From Bacillota bacterium (GTDB taxonomy: Bacteria > Bacillota > Clostridia > Christensenellales > SZUA-584), in the NCBI GenBank assembly GCA_023415795.1, contig JAEZJG010000002.1:30855-94854 (forward strand): a stretch of 64,000 nucleotides of DNA, read 5' to 3'. The notes under the pieces are model-generated. The model worked only from the letters and a program-made list of their open reading frames with translations, did not search any database and was not told where the DNA came from. Shown here in pieces: positions 1 through 9,517 of the stretch (position 1 is the first letter of the stretch; every line of letters begins with the position of its first letter). Both the position numbers and the translations under genes were made by a program.

Positions 1-1
1 G

Positions 2-148
2 ACTGACAAGTTTATCACAAGGTTTGCCCTTGTCGAAAGGCTGGCAACGGAGCGCGGTATGGACATGCGTCAGTGCGGAATCGAAGTGCTCGATTCTCTC
101 TGGGACGAGGCAAAGGTTATACTCCGGCAAAAAAGTACAACGCAGTAA
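2..148 (+). CDS. mazG: MazG nucleotide pyrophosphohydrolase, C-terminal end only (partial)
   Basis: The open frame entering at the window edge ends in TAA at 146-148 and gives 48 residues starting TDKFITRFALVERLA and containing LDSLWDEAKVIL. This matches the C-terminal helix pair of MazG, which hydrolyses NTPs to NMPs and pyrophosphate; the family typically has a KF-x-x-RF...E...LW-x-EAK ending. The catalytic EExxE helices lie outside the window. The HU gene follows 77 bases downstream, and mazG-hup is a common pairing in Firmicutes. The fragment is short, so the call rests on the end motif plus the neighbour. Confidence 0.75.
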   Translation, partial: TDKFITRFALVERLATERGMDMRQCGIEVLDSLWDEAKVILRQKSTTQ

Positions 149-153
149 ACAGT

Positions 154-182
154 TTGACAATTTGAGAGGGCCTAATTATTTC
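154..182 (+). promoter_or_regulatory. Possible sigma-A promoter for hup
   Basis: A perfect -35 box TTGACA (154-159) is followed after 17 bases by TATTTC (177-182), a poor -10. It lies just after mazG, so hup may have its own transcript. The weak -10 keeps this tentative. Confidence 0.3.
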
Positions 183-225
183 CGCCCGACAAACTCAAAT
201 ATAAATATTCAGGAGGAAACATTAA

Positions 226-501
226 ATGAACAAAACAGAATTAGTGGCAGCTGTTGCCGAAAAAGCTCAACTCTCTAAAAAGGATACCGATGCAGCCCTC
301 GCTGCGCTGGTTGATGTAGTCGGAAGCACACTGGCAGACGGCGGCAAGGTTCAGTGGACTGGCTTTGGCTCGTTCGAACTCCGTCAGAGAGCAGCCAGAA
401 AAGGCGTTAACCCGGCAACGGGCGCACAGATCGAAATCGCTGCCTCGAGCGCTCCGGCATTCAAACCCGGCAAAGCGTTCAAAGATATGGTCAGCAAGTA
501 A
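226..501 (+). CDS. hup: HU-family histone-like DNA-binding protein
   Basis: The 91-residue product is a full-length HU: a helical dimerisation part (residues 1-40), the GFGSF turn at 46-50, and the beta-arm R-x-G-x-NPxTG at 58-66 that bends DNA through its proline, ending in the usual [10 protein letters not shown] segment. HU dimers coat and bend the nucleoid non-specifically. AGGAGG at 211-216 sets the ATG at 226. A clear terminator follows, so this is a short transcript. In many Firmicutes the next gene would be the S4-domain gene rqcP and then yabP; here it is an unrelated acyltransferase. Confidence 0.97.
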   Translation: MNKTELVAAVAEKAQLSKKDTDAALAALVDVVGSTLADGGKVQWTGFGSFELRQRAARKGVNPATGAQIEIAASSAPAFKPGKAFKDMVSK

Positions 502-531
502 TTTGGATTAACTCATTCAATTATTGCACTC

Positions 532-563
532 AAAAGAGCGCGGTTTTCATCGCGTTCTTTTTA
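532..563 (+). terminator. Intrinsic terminator after hup
   Basis: AAGAGCGCG pairs with CGCGTTCTT around an 8-base loop (one G-T pair), followed by a T-run. It starts 31 bases after the hup stop codon. Confidence 0.8.
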
Positions 564-697
564 TATACCCATTAAAACGCTTTTCAGTTAATACAAGTTT
601 AACATTGTTGCAGCTATTTTCATGGTATAGTTTATTATGAGGGATTATAGACAAGACAAACAGCACGCTTAAATGATATTTCAAGGAGTTCCTCTTT

Positions 698-1900
698 TTG
701 AAGAAGCGCAAAACGTCATTCAACGGTTTAAAAGTAATCGTACAGCATATAATGCTTGCAATGTATTATGCTACATTCGGCTTATTCGTCAGGCTGCGCT
801 ATAATCTGCACCGCACTGATAACTCTCCCCTCCCCACGAAGGGACCCTACTTTTTGCTGGGCAACCACACAAACAATTTTGACGGTTTGTTTCTGCAATG
901 CCTGATACCCCATCAGATCAAATTCGTGGTGACGGACGGCATGTTCAAGAAAAAGGCGCTCGCACGTTTGCTAAACCTTGTGGAATACATACCCAAACGC
1001 AAATCCGTCAGCGATATCGCCGCCATACGCCAGATCATAAACTTGGTAAAGAGAGGCAACATTATTGGTATATTTCCCGAGGGCGGACGCAACTGGGACG
1101 GTCAGACCGCGCCCATCACCCCTGCTACCTTTCGTCTCATCGAAATGCTTAAAATACCTGTCGTCGTTGCCAACATACGCGGTGGCTATCTTTCGGAGCC
1201 GCGCTGGGCTGATAATAAGCGGCGCGGGCGCGTGGACGTACACTTATCAACCGTCATCGAGGCGGGCAGCAACTTAAACACCCATCAAATCGAGAAGCTC
1301 ATAACTGACGCACTGTCTCACAACGAATTTGACTGGCAGCTTGCTGTTCATTTGCCCTTCCATGGGCGTGGACTGATAAGAGGTCTGGAGCGGCTGCTTT
1401 ACATTTGTCCCGCTTGCGAGGCGCTTGGCAGCATCACCTCCTCAGAAAAAGATGCGCGATGCAGTTCGTGCTACGCTCGGTTCACGCTCGACGAGTACGG
1501 ATTCTTGCATACAGACAGCGGCATAATGCCCTCAGACAGGCTGGATGTGCTGAATGGCTGGCAGCAGCAGCGCCTTGAAGCTTTGTTTGATGCCAGCCCT
1601 CAGAGCGCACGTCTGATGTTTGACGAAGGCGGCATATTGCTGTGTGCCCAAACTCGAACGGAACCGTTTAAGTGCATCGACAGCGGCAAAGCAATACTGA
1701 CGCGCAAGCAGATCATCATCGGGCAATACAACTTTGACCTTGCGGCGATATCCGGCATTAATGTATATTTTAAAAGCCATCTGGAATTCAAATATCAATC
1801 CATCGATTATCGCATTGGCTTTCAAAGCCCGCACGTATCGGCCTACAAATGGGAACGCGCAGTCGAAATAGCAAAGAAAAGAGAGACGTCTGAAGTATGA
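698..1900 (+). CDS. PlsC-like 1-acyl-glycerol-3-phosphate acyltransferase family protein with C-terminal zinc ribbon
   Basis: The start is TTG, placed by AAGGAG at 683-688, nine bases upstream. The acyltransferase signature HX4D is at H57-D62 (GNHTNNFDG) and the substrate-binding FPEG at residues 126-129 (FPEGGRNWDG), so the protein probably transfers acyl chains to a lysophospholipid or related acceptor at the membrane. At 400 residues it is much longer than PlsC. The extra half carries C237-x2-C240...C255-x2-C258, a zinc-ribbon pattern, then a domain I do not recognise. It overlaps the next gene by ATGA, so the two are probably co-translated. The acceptor is unknown. Confidence 0.85.
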   Translation: MKKRKTSFNGLKVIVQHIMLAMYYATFGLFVRLRYNLHRTDNSPLPTKGPYFLLGNHTNNFDGLFLQCLIPHQIKFVVTDGMFKKKALARLLNLVEYIPKRKSVSDIAAIRQIINLVKRGNIIGIFPEGGRNWDGQTAPITPATFRLIEMLKIPVVVANIRGGYLSEPRWADNKRRGRVDVHLSTVIEAGSNLNTHQIEKLITDALSHNEFDWQLAVHLPFHGRGLIRGLERLLYICPACEALGSITSSEKDARCSSCYARFTLDEYGFLHTDSGIMPSDRLDVLNGWQQQRLEALFDASPQSARLMFDEGGILLCAQTRTEPFKCIDSGKAILTRKQIIIGQYNFDLAAISGINVYFKSHLEFKYQSIDYRIGFQSPHVSAYKWERAVEIAKKRETSEV

Positions 1901-3381
1901 GTATGCAAACACCAGAAAACACAGCAGCCACCCCTAAAATACCAATCGGTGTTAAGCTGGGCTACGGTATCGGAACACTGGGGTATGCTATACCCTCCCA
2001 GCTGTTATCCGGATATTTTCTGTTTTATTGCACCGAACTGCTGGGTATTTCAGGTTGGATTGCTGGTTTCATCATTTCGATAAGCACAATATGGGATGCT
2101 ATTACCGATCCTATTATGGGCTATATCTCTGATCATACCAATAATAAAATAATATTCGGACGTCGGCTATTTTACATTTTAATTGGGTCTATCGGGTTTG
2201 CAGCGGTCAGCTTTTTACTATGGCGTGTAGATCCACAGTTGCGCGGAGGCGATATCGGCAGCGTTAAGGTAATCTGGGTGGCACTTCTGTTAATACTATT
2301 CAAAACCTTCTCAACGGTATATACGACGCCCTATATGGCTTTGGGAGCAGAACTCTCCTCCGATTATAACGAACGCACATCAGTGCAGTCTTACCGAACG
2401 GCATTTTTCTTCCTCGGATTCTTATTCCCTTCCGTTATCGCAATGTCCACGTTCTTTCGACCGACTGAACTGTTTGGGGATGGACGGCTGAATCCCGAGG
2501 CGTATGCCACCATGGGCTGGGTATCATCAGTGATCGTTCTGGTTTGTGCTGCCGCTTGCTTAATACTCACATTCAAACACCGCATTATTTACTCAGTACC
2601 TAAGGCCAAAAGCAACCCGTTTAAAGGCATGTTCAAAGAACTTATCGAGGCGCTGAAGTTATCCGACTATCGCAACATCAGCCTGGCTTTGCTTTTTATT
2701 AATATGGCAATGTCAATAGTGATAGCGGTGGGTATGCACGTATTTACCTATACTTTCGGGCTTAAAACCGGTCAGATTGCTATGGTGTTCGGTGCACTTT
2801 TTGCCACCGCGCTGCTTGCACAACCAGCATGGATCGCCATTGCGAAACGCTTGGACAAACGTCATGCGCTTATCATCTGCCTGTATATTAACATTGCTGT
2901 TTCCTTTATATTTCTCGTTTACGTTTTTGCAAACGAGTGGGTTTCCGCTCACTTCATTTCAATTTTGCCTGCTGCTGTTCTTATGGGGTTTTCTATGGGC
3001 GGAAGCATCTCTCTTCCCTACTCGATGATCTCCGACACGATAGACAAGGATGCTTATGAGTCGGGCACACGTAAGGAGGGCATGTTCTACGGCTGTGCAA
3101 CTTTTTTGTATAAGTTGTCACAATCCGCAGCTTTGTTTGTCATCGGCGCACTGCTTGATATCATTGGTTTTAAATCTAACTCTGTCCAAACGCCCGAGAG
3201 CATCCTGAGTTACGGTACAGCAACCGTACAGCCCTCTCATATCTACTTGAAGCTCGGTCTGATACTGCCCATCGGGTTTGTGGTTTGCTTCTCCCTCGCC
3301 TTGTTTTTCGCAAGAAAGTATAAGCTGGATCGCGAGTCGGTTATCAGATACCAGCAGGAGATGGATAAGCGGCTTAAATAA
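1897..3381 (+). CDS. GPH-family (MelB-like) MFS transporter
   Basis: A 494-residue polytopic protein with about twelve hydrophobic segments. Residues 66-90 (WDAITDPIMGYISDH, then IIFGRR) match the signature of the glycoside-pentoside-hexuronide:cation symporter family (D-x3-G-x3-D...GRR). These proteins import sugars or related solutes with Na+ or H+; the substrate cannot be read here. The start codon overlaps the acyltransferase stop (ATGA), and a lipid or glycolipid-related cargo is possible because of that partner, but this is only inference. Its 3' end overlaps the convergent ppx gene by 8 bases, with no room for a terminator between them. Confidence 0.85.
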   Translation: MSMQTPENTAATPKIPIGVKLGYGIGTLGYAIPSQLLSGYFLFYCTELLGISGWIAGFIISISTIWDAITDPIMGYISDHTNNKIIFGRRLFYILIGSIGFAAVSFLLWRVDPQLRGGDIGSVKVIWVALLLILFKTFSTVYTTPYMALGAELSSDYNERTSVQSYRTAFFFLGFLFPSVIAMSTFFRPTELFGDGRLNPEAYATMGWVSSVIVLVCAAACLILTFKHRIIYSVPKAKSNPFKGMFKELIEALKLSDYRNISLALLFINMAMSIVIAVGMHVFTYTFGLKTGQIAMVFGALFATALLAQPAWIAIAKRLDKRHALIICLYINIAVSFIFLVYVFANEWVSAHFISILPAAVLMGFSMGGSISLPYSMISDTIDKDAYESGTRKEGMFYGCATFLYKLSQSAALFVIGALLDIIGFKSNSVQTPESILSYGTATVQPSHIYLKLGLILPIGFVVCFSLALFFARKYKLDRESVIRYQQEMDKRLK

Positions 3382-4264
3382 GCCCCAGACGCAGCTTTAA
3401 ATACCCTTCTAGATTATCGCTGTCACTGACGATGATACGATCTGCCTTTGCTGCTTTCATGAATTCGGCGCACAGCATCGCACCGAACACGATCACATCC
3501 GCCTTCTTCTCTTCCAGCCCGATGAGCTGCTTGCGTTGCTCCTTCGTCTTGCTCATCAGCATGGCTTCGATAGCCGTAACCTGATCGAGACTAAGACTAT
3601 GCCTGTGTACGCGCTGCGCGTCATACTCCGTCAGCTTCAGATCAATAGCTGCCAGTGCCGTCGCCGTGCCGCCGATAGCGGTGTATGTAAAGCCCTTCGC
3701 TCCGGGTATGCCTGCGAATACGCTTCTGATATAAAGTCTCGCGGCGTCAAACGCTGCCGAGTCCGCTTCGTCGGCAGCAGGGAACATCTGGAGCAGACGT
3801 ACGGTACCTATCTGGAAGCTGTGCTGGAAGGCGGGTTCTTGCATCGTGCCTGTCATCACCTCGGTGCTGCCGCCGCCGATGTCGTACATGCCGCCAAAGC
3901 CGTCTACGCAGCCCGCGAAGCCCAGCTGCGCCTCTCTGTCTCCCGATACGATATCGATAGCAACGCCGCACTCCCGGCGGATATATTCAGTGAATTCGCT
4001 GCTGTTTTCCGCATCGCGCACCGCGCTGGTTGCAAAGCAAAGAAACTCATCCGCCCCCTGCCGCTTACTTATTTCCAGAAACTCCAGCAGGGCACTGCGT
4101 GTGCGCTCCATTGCCGCCGGTACAATAACGCGCTTGTCCACCATGCCCTCGCCCACCCGAATGAGCCGCAACGTCTTATATTCCGCCACAACTGCTCCAT
4201 TACATATCTGCGCTGTCATCAGTCTTGCCGAGTTTGTCCCGATATCCACCACTGCGTACTTCAT
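3374..4264 (-). CDS. ppx: Ppx/GppA family exopolyphosphatase / pppGpp phosphatase
   Basis: The product starts MKYAVVDIGTNSARLM, the first phosphate-binding motif of the Ppx/GppA ASKHA-fold phosphatases, and has the second, DIGGGSTEV. These enzymes release phosphate from polyphosphate or convert pppGpp to ppGpp. GGAGG six bases before the ATG at 4264 fixes the start; an ATG further upstream lacks this. At 296 residues it is the short, two-lobe form without the C-terminal HD domain. It sits after divIC, a common order in Clostridia. Which of the two substrates it prefers cannot be told. Confidence 0.9.
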   Translation of the reverse strand: MKYAVVDIGTNSARLMTAQICNGAVVAEYKTLRLIRVGEGMVDKRVIVPAAMERTRSALLEFLEISKRQGADEFLCFATSAVRDAENSSEFTEYIRRECGVAIDIVSGDREAQLGFAGCVDGFGGMYDIGGGSTEVMTGTMQEPAFQHSFQIGTVRLLQMFPAADEADSAAFDAARLYIRSVFAGIPGAKGFTYTAIGGTATALAAIDLKLTEYDAQRVHRHSLSLDQVTAIEAMLMSKTKEQRKQLIGLEEKKADVIVFGAMLCAEFMKAAKADRIIVSDSDNLEGYLKLRLGLI

Positions 4265-4345
4265 AGCTGTCCTCCATTTGTGTTGTCCGCCAAGAATTAT
4301 AGCATATCCTACGGGAGGAATCCCGCGTTGTCTGCAAAACGCCAT

Positions 4346-4368
4346 AAAAAAAGCGCATTTGCGCTTTT
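4346..4368 (-). terminator. Intrinsic terminator after divIC
   Basis: On the minus strand AAAAGCGC pairs with GCGCTTTT around a 4-base loop and ends in a run of T. It separates divIC from ppx. The structure is symmetric enough to work in both directions. Confidence 0.75.
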
Positions 4369-4383
4369 AAATGTTATACATAT

Positions 4384-4662
4384 CTATTTTTCAGTTTCTA
4401 ATATCAGTTCGCCATCGTAAACCAAACCAAACTTCTGGCGCGCCTCGTTCTCTACATAGTCTTTGGTTTTGATATACTCACTTCTGTATTGCAGGCGAGA
4501 GATATCCGTCTGCATTTGTTCATATTGCTGTGTTAAAGCCTGCTGTTCCTCAAGAAGCTTGGATATATTAGCTTGCTGTGAAAAGATCGCAAAGCCAGTA
4601 TAGGCCAAAAAGCAGGCCAGCATAATAAGCTTGAACCTCAGCTTGATCTTCCTGTTTTTCAT
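4384..4662 (-). CDS. divIC: FtsB/DivIC-type septum formation initiator
   Basis: A 92-residue bitopic protein: a short basic N-terminus, one membrane helix at about residues 11-28, then a coiled coil rich in Q, E and L, and the family ending DYVENEARQKFGLVYDGE. DivIC/FtsB pairs with FtsL and DivIB in the divisome and controls septal peptidoglycan synthesis. GAGGG just upstream supports the ATG at 4662. It lies in the yabP-yabQ-divIC order known from B. subtilis, although the gap to yabQ (154 bases) suggests it may have its own promoter. Confidence 0.87.
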   Translation of the reverse strand: MKNRKIKLRFKLIMLACFLAYTGFAIFSQQANISKLLEEQQALTQQYEQMQTDISRLQYRSEYIKTKDYVENEARQKFGLVYDGELILETEK

Positions 4663-4816
4663 GTTCCCTCACATTTATTGCGTGTTTGCACAAACGCTTT
4701 CGCGATTATCGCGGCTCTCTTTTATATACGCCGCGACAAGACCCATTTAAAAATAATATCAATAGGAAGTCTCTTCGACGTATAGCCGCCTGACTCCTGC
4801 TTTCTGCCAGTAATTT

Positions 4817-5155
4817 TTAATCTTTTTTTGCAGTCCTTCGTTTCTGGCGATAGTTACTGAGCTTCTGAGCCAAAAAACCAAAGAACAGAGACAGACCCGC
4901 CATATATAGCGCGAAGCCCAGTGCCATGCCCACGAACGTGAACAATCGCAGCTCACCCTGATTGGCGACAAACAAAGCCCCCATCACGATAAGCCCCAAT
5001 GTAATGATAAACAGCACATCGAGCAGCACCGTGAGCCAGCGGCCCTTATTGACGGCTTTGCGGATATATCGGTATATATCATAGACAAAGCCTGCAACCA
5101 GCCCGCCATACAGCGTGATAATGAATATGTATATTTGCGGCGAAGTCGTCTCCAT
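4817..5155 (-). CDS. yabQ: Spore cortex biosynthesis protein YabQ
   Basis: A 112-residue membrane protein with about three hydrophobic segments and the family feature VAGFVYDIYRYIRK near the N-terminus. In B. subtilis YabQ is made in the mother cell and is needed for spore cortex formation. The start lies 11 bases after the yabP stop, and the conserved yabP-yabQ-divIC order supports the call. The basic tail (RQKRRTAKKD) is presumably cytosolic. Confidence 0.85.
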   Translation of the reverse strand: METTSPQIYIFIITLYGGLVAGFVYDIYRYIRKAVNKGRWLTVLLDVLFIITLGLIVMGALFVANQGELRLFTFVGMALGFALYMAGLSLFFGFLAQKLSNYRQKRRTAKKD

Positions 5156-5166
5156 CGCGGCGCTCC

Positions 5167-5466
5167 TTACTTGAACACCCTCGAGAAAACGCCTCGCTTG
5201 GCGCGTTCCTCCTCATGGTCGGCATAATCGATGCTTTGTATTTTGCCGTCCACCACCAGCTGCCCCTCTTCAAGGTTCAGCTTGCTGATATGCAGATCCT
5301 CCCCCGTTATGGTGATAAATCCGTGGTTCGTGAGCAATATGACTTCGTTCTCATTGAAGCTGTCAACATCTTCAACGGCGGTCACCACCACCTTGGAGCG
5401 CGAATCAATGACCACCTTGTGGGGAGATTTGTTGACCGGTCTTTCAATTGGTTCCTCAATATACAT
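5167..5466 (-). CDS. yabP: Sporulation protein YabP
   Basis: A 99-residue protein of the YabP/YqfC family, with the typical short beta-strand repeats (HKVVIDSRSKVVVTAVEDV, ILLTNHGFITITGEDL). YabP is a mother-cell sporulation protein controlled by sigma-E in B. subtilis. AAAGGAG precedes the start. The 135 bases between yabP and prfB contain no convincing terminator; a CATATATT element at about 5500 is only loosely like a sigma-E -10. Its transcript runs on into yabQ. Confidence 0.9.
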   Translation of the reverse strand: MYIEEPIERPVNKSPHKVVIDSRSKVVVTAVEDVDSFNENEVILLTNHGFITITGEDLHISKLNLEEGQLVVDGKIQSIDYADHEEERAKRGVFSRVFK

Positions 5467-5601
5467 GACATAGGCTCCTTTTTTCTATAGTGCACAATAG
5501 AATATATGCACAGTCCAAGCCATGTATACTTGCATTGTTATGCGGAGGTATTAATCAACGTCAAAGTTCTCAATCTATCAAGGTGCTTGGTAACACCAAT
5601 G

Positions 5602-6702
5602 TCAGGACACCGCAAGGTACGCGTTGATGAAGGCGTCTATTTCTCCGTCCATCACCGCCCCAACGTTGCCCGTTTCTTCGCTCGTCCTATGATCCTTGAC
5701 AAGGCTGTAGGGGTGGAAGACGTAGGAGCGTATCTGGCTGCCCCACTCGATCTTTTTCATCTCACCCTTAATCTCCTGCAGCTCTCGCATCTTCTCACTC
5801 TCGCGCTTCTCAATAAGCTTTGATTTGAGCATACGCATTGCCGTCTCGCGGTTCTGTATCTGCGAGCGTTCGTTCTGACACTGCACCACGATGCCGGTTG
5901 GCAGATGCGTAATGCGGATGGCAGACTCCGTCTTGTTGACGTGCTGACCGCCCGCGCCGGACGACCGGTAGGTGTCCACGCGCAGATCATCGCTGTCGAT
6001 TTCAATATCGGCATCGTCATCTTCCAGATCAGGCATCACGTCCAGCGACGCGAATGATGTATGCCGACGAGCTGAGGAATCGAATGGGGAAATACGTACC
6101 AGCCGGTGTACGCCCTTTTCCGCCTTTAGATAGCCGTAGGCGTTAAGTCCGATAACCTCGAACGTGACGCTTTTGACGCCCGCCTCGTCGCCCGCGAGAA
6201 AGTCCAGCACCTTTACGGTATACTTCTTGCGCTCGCACCAGCGTGTGTACATGCGATACAGCATCTCCACCCAATCCTGTGCCTCGGTACCGCCCGCACC
6301 CGCGTGCAACGACAGTATCGCGCCGCTGGCGTCGTAGTCACCACGCAGCAAAGCCTTTAATCGCAGCTCGGAGACGTCCTTTTTCAGCGCGGCCAGCTCT
6401 AAGACCAGCTCTTCGGCCATGTCGTCGTCCCCGCCCTCTTCTAGCAGCTCCACCAGCACCACAGCGTCTTCCAGACGCGAAGAGATACGATTGAACTGAT
6501 CCAGCTTGTCTTCAATGGGTTTGACGCGTTTGTTGACCTTATGCGCCTCCTGAACGTTTTCCCAGAAGCCGGGCTCCTCCATCCTGGCCTGAAGCTCTTC
6601 CAGCTCCTTCTTGAGCCCTTCGAGCCCAAGAGCGCTCTGCGTCTCCGTCAGCAAACCGCGTATTTCGTTTATCTTTAGTTTTGCATCATCAATTTGCAGC
6701 AT
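5602..6702 (-). CDS. prfB: Peptide chain release factor 2, no frameshift
   Basis: The product carries the RF2 recognition tripeptide SPF (VRISPFDSS) and the catalytic GGQ (SSGAGGQHVNKT), which releases peptides at UGA and UAA stops. The start at 6702 (MLQIDDAKLK) lies 8 bases after the secA stop and has AGGGG upstream; a longer frame from 6732 would overlap secA. The product is 366 residues. The internal UGA of the usual +1 frameshift is absent: where CTT TGA C is expected the sequence reads CTT GGG CTC and the frame stays open. It follows secA, a common order. Confidence 0.97.
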   Translation of the reverse strand: MLQIDDAKLKINEIRGLLTETQSALGLEGLKKELEELQARMEEPGFWENVQEAHKVNKRVKPIEDKLDQFNRISSRLEDAVVLVELLEEGGDDDMAEELVLELAALKKDVSELRLKALLRGDYDASGAILSLHAGAGGTEAQDWVEMLYRMYTRWCERKKYTVKVLDFLAGDEAGVKSVTFEVIGLNAYGYLKAEKGVHRLVRISPFDSSARRHTSFASLDVMPDLEDDDADIEIDSDDLRVDTYRSSGAGGQHVNKTESAIRITHLPTGIVVQCQNERSQIQNRETAMRMLKSKLIEKRESEKMRELQEIKGEMKKIEWGSQIRSYVFHPYSLVKDHRTSEETGNVGAVMDGEIDAFINAYLAVS

Positions 6703-6710
6703 ATACCCCT

Positions 6711-9383
6711 CTACTGCTCCCGTCCGCAGCAATTCTTAAATTTTCGTCCGCTGCCGCACGGGCACAGCGCGTTTCTGCCCAGCTTATTTCCGCTGGAATC
6801 CACCACCTTCTTGGGCGGCTCCACCACACGCGGCGCCTCACGCTGCATCGGTTTGGTGGTGAGCTTTACATGGAAAAGCATCGTAACGGTGTCTTCTCGT
6901 ATCTCATGGATCATCTCGTCGAACATGTCGAAGCCTTCGCGGCGATACTCGATGATCGGATCGCGCTGACCGTATGCACGAAGCCCGATACCCTGCCGGA
7001 GCTGATCCATTGCGTCGATGTGTGCCATCCACTTCTGATCCACAGCACGCAGCAGCAATATGCGCTCGATATCGCGCATGTTCTGACCGCCCTGCTCGAT
7101 CTCCTGCTCCTTAAGCTGGTAAAAGCTTTTGGCTGTCTCGAGTATGCGCTGCTTGGCACTGCTATGCTCCAGCTTCTCGATTTCTTCCGGTTTGAACAGC
7201 GGCATCCCTTTGGGCAGAAATATCTTACCAAAGTACTCCGTCATCCCGGCGATATCCCATTCCTCAGGAAAGGTATTCTCCGGACAATACACCGTGAACA
7301 TACTGTCGATCAGTGTCTCCAGCATGTCCATTACATTCTCGTATACATCCTCGCCCATCAGCACACGGCGGCGCTGCGAGTATATTATCTCGCGCTGCTT
7401 ATTCATCACATCGTCAAACTGCAGCACGTTCTTTCTGATTTCGTAGTTGCGATATTCGATGCGCTTTTGCGCCCCTTCAATCTGCTTCGTCAGCAGCCCG
7501 AAGGTCAGCGGTATATCGTCTTCCTTGCTGACGGACGCCATAATGCCCTGTATACGTTCGCCGCCGAACAGCCTCATCAAATCGTCCTCCAGCGATATGA
7601 AGAACACCGACGAGCCAGGGTCGCCCTGACGTCCGCTGCGGCCGCGCAGCTGGTTGTCGATACGGCGGGACTCGTGCCGTTCCGTACCCACAATGTGCAG
7701 CCCGCCCAACGAGACTACCTCGTCATGCTCTGGCTGCATCGCCTTCTTGTGCTTATCCAGCAGCTCGGCGTAACGCTTGCGCGCTCTCAAGATATCTGCA
7801 TCGTCGGTGGGTGCATGCCCTACGCCCGCCTCGATCAGCTCCTCGGTGAAATCCTCCGTGCGCATGTCTGCTCGCGCCGCAAAATCGGGATTACCTCCGA
7901 GTATGATGTCAGTACCGCGGCCTGCCATGTTGGTCGCAATGGTCACGGCATTCTTCTTACCTGCCTGCGCGATGATCAGTGCTTCCTTTTCGTGGTTCTT
8001 AGCGTTCAGCACGTTGTGGCGTACGCCGGTACGTGTCAGCATGCCGGACAGCCGCTCAGATTTCTCTACCGACACAGTACCCACCAGTACGGGTCTGCCT
8101 GTGGCATGCACGCGCTTGATCTCCTCCACCACAGCACGGAACTTGCCCTGCTCGGTGGCGTATATCACATCGTTCATGTCTTCACGCACCATCGGTCTGT
8201 TGGTGGGAATCTGCACGACATCCAGCGTATAGATGCCCTGAAACTCGTCCTCCTCCGTCTTGGCCGTGCCCGTCATACCGGACAGCTTGGCGTACATGCG
8301 GAAGTAGTTCTGGAAGGTGATGGTGGCCAGTGTGCGCGACTCGCGCTCCACCTTCACGTGCTCTTTCGCCTCAATGGCCTGATGCAAGCCGTCAGAATAA
8401 CGCCGCCCCATCATCAGGCGGCCCGTGAATTCGTCCACGATGATGACCTGATCATCCTTGACGACATAGTCGATATCACGCTTCATCAGGTTGTTAGCCT
8501 TGAGCGCCTGGTTGATATGATGATTCAGCTCGGTGTTCTCCACGTCCGAGAGATTCTCCACATTAAACGCTCGTTCGGACTTTTGTATACCGTCCTCCGT
8601 CAGGTTGATGGCCTTGAGCTTCTCGTCGATCGTAAAGTCTTCCTCAACCTTTAGCGTCTTCACAAAGCGATCCACCGTGTCGTACATGTCGGTGCTCTTG
8701 TCGCCCATGCCGGATATGATAAGCGGCGTCCGCGCTTCGTCGATCAGTATGCTGTCCACCTCGTCCACCACCGCAAACGCGAGATCGCGCTGTACCATAC
8801 GTTCCTTGCGGATCACCATGTTATCGCGCAGGTAGTCGAAGCCAAACTCGTTGTTGGTGCCATAGACGATGTCGCAGGCGTAGTTGGCGCTCCGCTCCTC
8901 CGCCGGCACCGCGTGGATAATAAGCCCCACCGAGAAGCCGAGGAACGCATACAGCTTGCCCATCCACTCCGAGTCCCTCTTGGCGAGGTAATCGTTCACA
9001 GTGACAACGTGTACGCCCTTGCCTGTGATCGCATTGAGGCACACCGCCAGCGTAGCCACCAACGTTTTACCTTCGCCTGTCTTCATCTCGGCAATGCGCC
9101 CTTGATGGAGCACGATGCCGCCGATGAGCTGCACATAGAAGTGCCGCATGCCCAGAACACGATCCGAAGCTTCGCGCACCTGTGCAAAAACCTCAGGAAG
9201 AAGATCATCCAAGGTCTCGCCATCCGCATACCGCTTTTTGAACTCAACGGTTTTGCCTTGCAGCTCCGCATCGCTCAGCTTTTTGAAATCGTCCTCCAGA
9301 TTAACCACGGCATCCGCAAGCTTGCGTATCTTCTTTACCTTACCCTCGTTGCTTCCGCCGATAATATTCCTAATCAGTCCCAT
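6711..9383 (-). CDS. secA: Preprotein translocase ATPase SecA
   Basis: An 890-residue SecA. Walker A is [11 protein letters not shown], Walker B is [13 protein letters not shown], motif VI is [13 protein letters not shown], and the C-terminal zinc site is [13 protein letters not shown], which binds SecB or ribosomes. SecA drives unfolded preproteins through SecYEG. The start is ATG at 9383 ([10 protein letters not shown]), six bases after AAGGGG; an upstream in-frame ATG would add 21 residues not found in the family. A sigma-A promoter lies about 50 bases upstream. prfB follows in the same transcript. Confidence 0.98.
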   Translation of the reverse strand: MGLIRNIIGGSNEGKVKKIRKLADAVVNLEDDFKKLSDAELQGKTVEFKKRYADGETLDDLLPEVFAQVREASDRVLGMRHFYVQLIGGIVLHQGRIAEMKTGEGKTLVATLAVCLNAITGKGVHVVTVNDYLAKRDSEWMGKLYAFLGFSVGLIIHAVPAEERSANYACDIVYGTNNEFGFDYLRDNMVIRKERMVQRDLAFAVVDEVDSILIDEARTPLIISGMGDKSTDMYDTVDRFVKTLKVEEDFTIDEKLKAINLTEDGIQKSERAFNVENLSDVENTELNHHINQALKANNLMKRDIDYVVKDDQVIIVDEFTGRLMMGRRYSDGLHQAIEAKEHVKVERESRTLATITFQNYFRMYAKLSGMTGTAKTEEDEFQGIYTLDVVQIPTNRPMVREDMNDVIYATEQGKFRAVVEEIKRVHATGRPVLVGTVSVEKSERLSGMLTRTGVRHNVLNAKNHEKEALIIAQAGKKNAVTIATNMAGRGTDIILGGNPDFAARADMRTEDFTEELIEAGVGHAPTDDADILRARKRYAELLDKHKKAMQPEHDEVVSLGGLHIVGTERHESRRIDNQLRGRSGRQGDPGSSVFFISLEDDLMRLFGGERIQGIMASVSKEDDIPLTFGLLTKQIEGAQKRIEYRNYEIRKNVLQFDDVMNKQREIIYSQRRRVLMGEDVYENVMDMLETLIDSMFTVYCPENTFPEEWDIAGMTEYFGKIFLPKGMPLFKPEEIEKLEHSSAKQRILETAKSFYQLKEQEIEQGGQNMRDIERILLLRAVDQKWMAHIDAMDQLRQGIGLRAYGQRDPIIEYRREGFDMFDEMIHEIREDTVTMLFHVKLTTKPMQREAPRVVEPPKKVVDSSGNKLGRNALCPCGSGRKFKNCCGREQ

Positions 9384-9429
9384 TATAATCCCCTTATCCC
9401 GGCTAAGCTTACGCACAGCCATAAGCTTT

Positions 9430-9458
9430 ATTTTACCATTGAGCACGTCTCAAGGCAA
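9430..9458 (-). promoter_or_regulatory. Sigma-A promoter of secA-prfB
   Basis: TTGCCT (9453-9458), a 17-base spacer and TAAAAT (9430-9435) on the minus strand. It lies between the left repeat of the tRNA-Leu insertion and the secA start, so the insertion does not separate secA from its promoter. Confidence 0.6.
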
Positions 9459-9517
9459 CCACCATCCGCAGCCGATTTAACGATGTTTATTGAATGTTCA
9501 TAGTTTGCACCGAAAAC

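Noticed and set aside
4759..4971. 70-residue minus-strand frame beyond the yabQ stop, as a possible frameshifted YabQ extension
   Set aside because: YabQ already has family length and a basic end; the second frame shows no family motif and overlaps it out of frame.
5467..5601. Sigma-E promoter before yabP
   Set aside because: CATATATT is only loosely like the -10, and no matching -35 stands at the right distance, so I do not annotate it.
6681..8654. 657-residue open frame on the plus strand
   Set aside because: It lies fully opposite secA, has no ribosome binding site and a histidine/leucine-rich composition typical of antisense shadows in GC-rich DNA.
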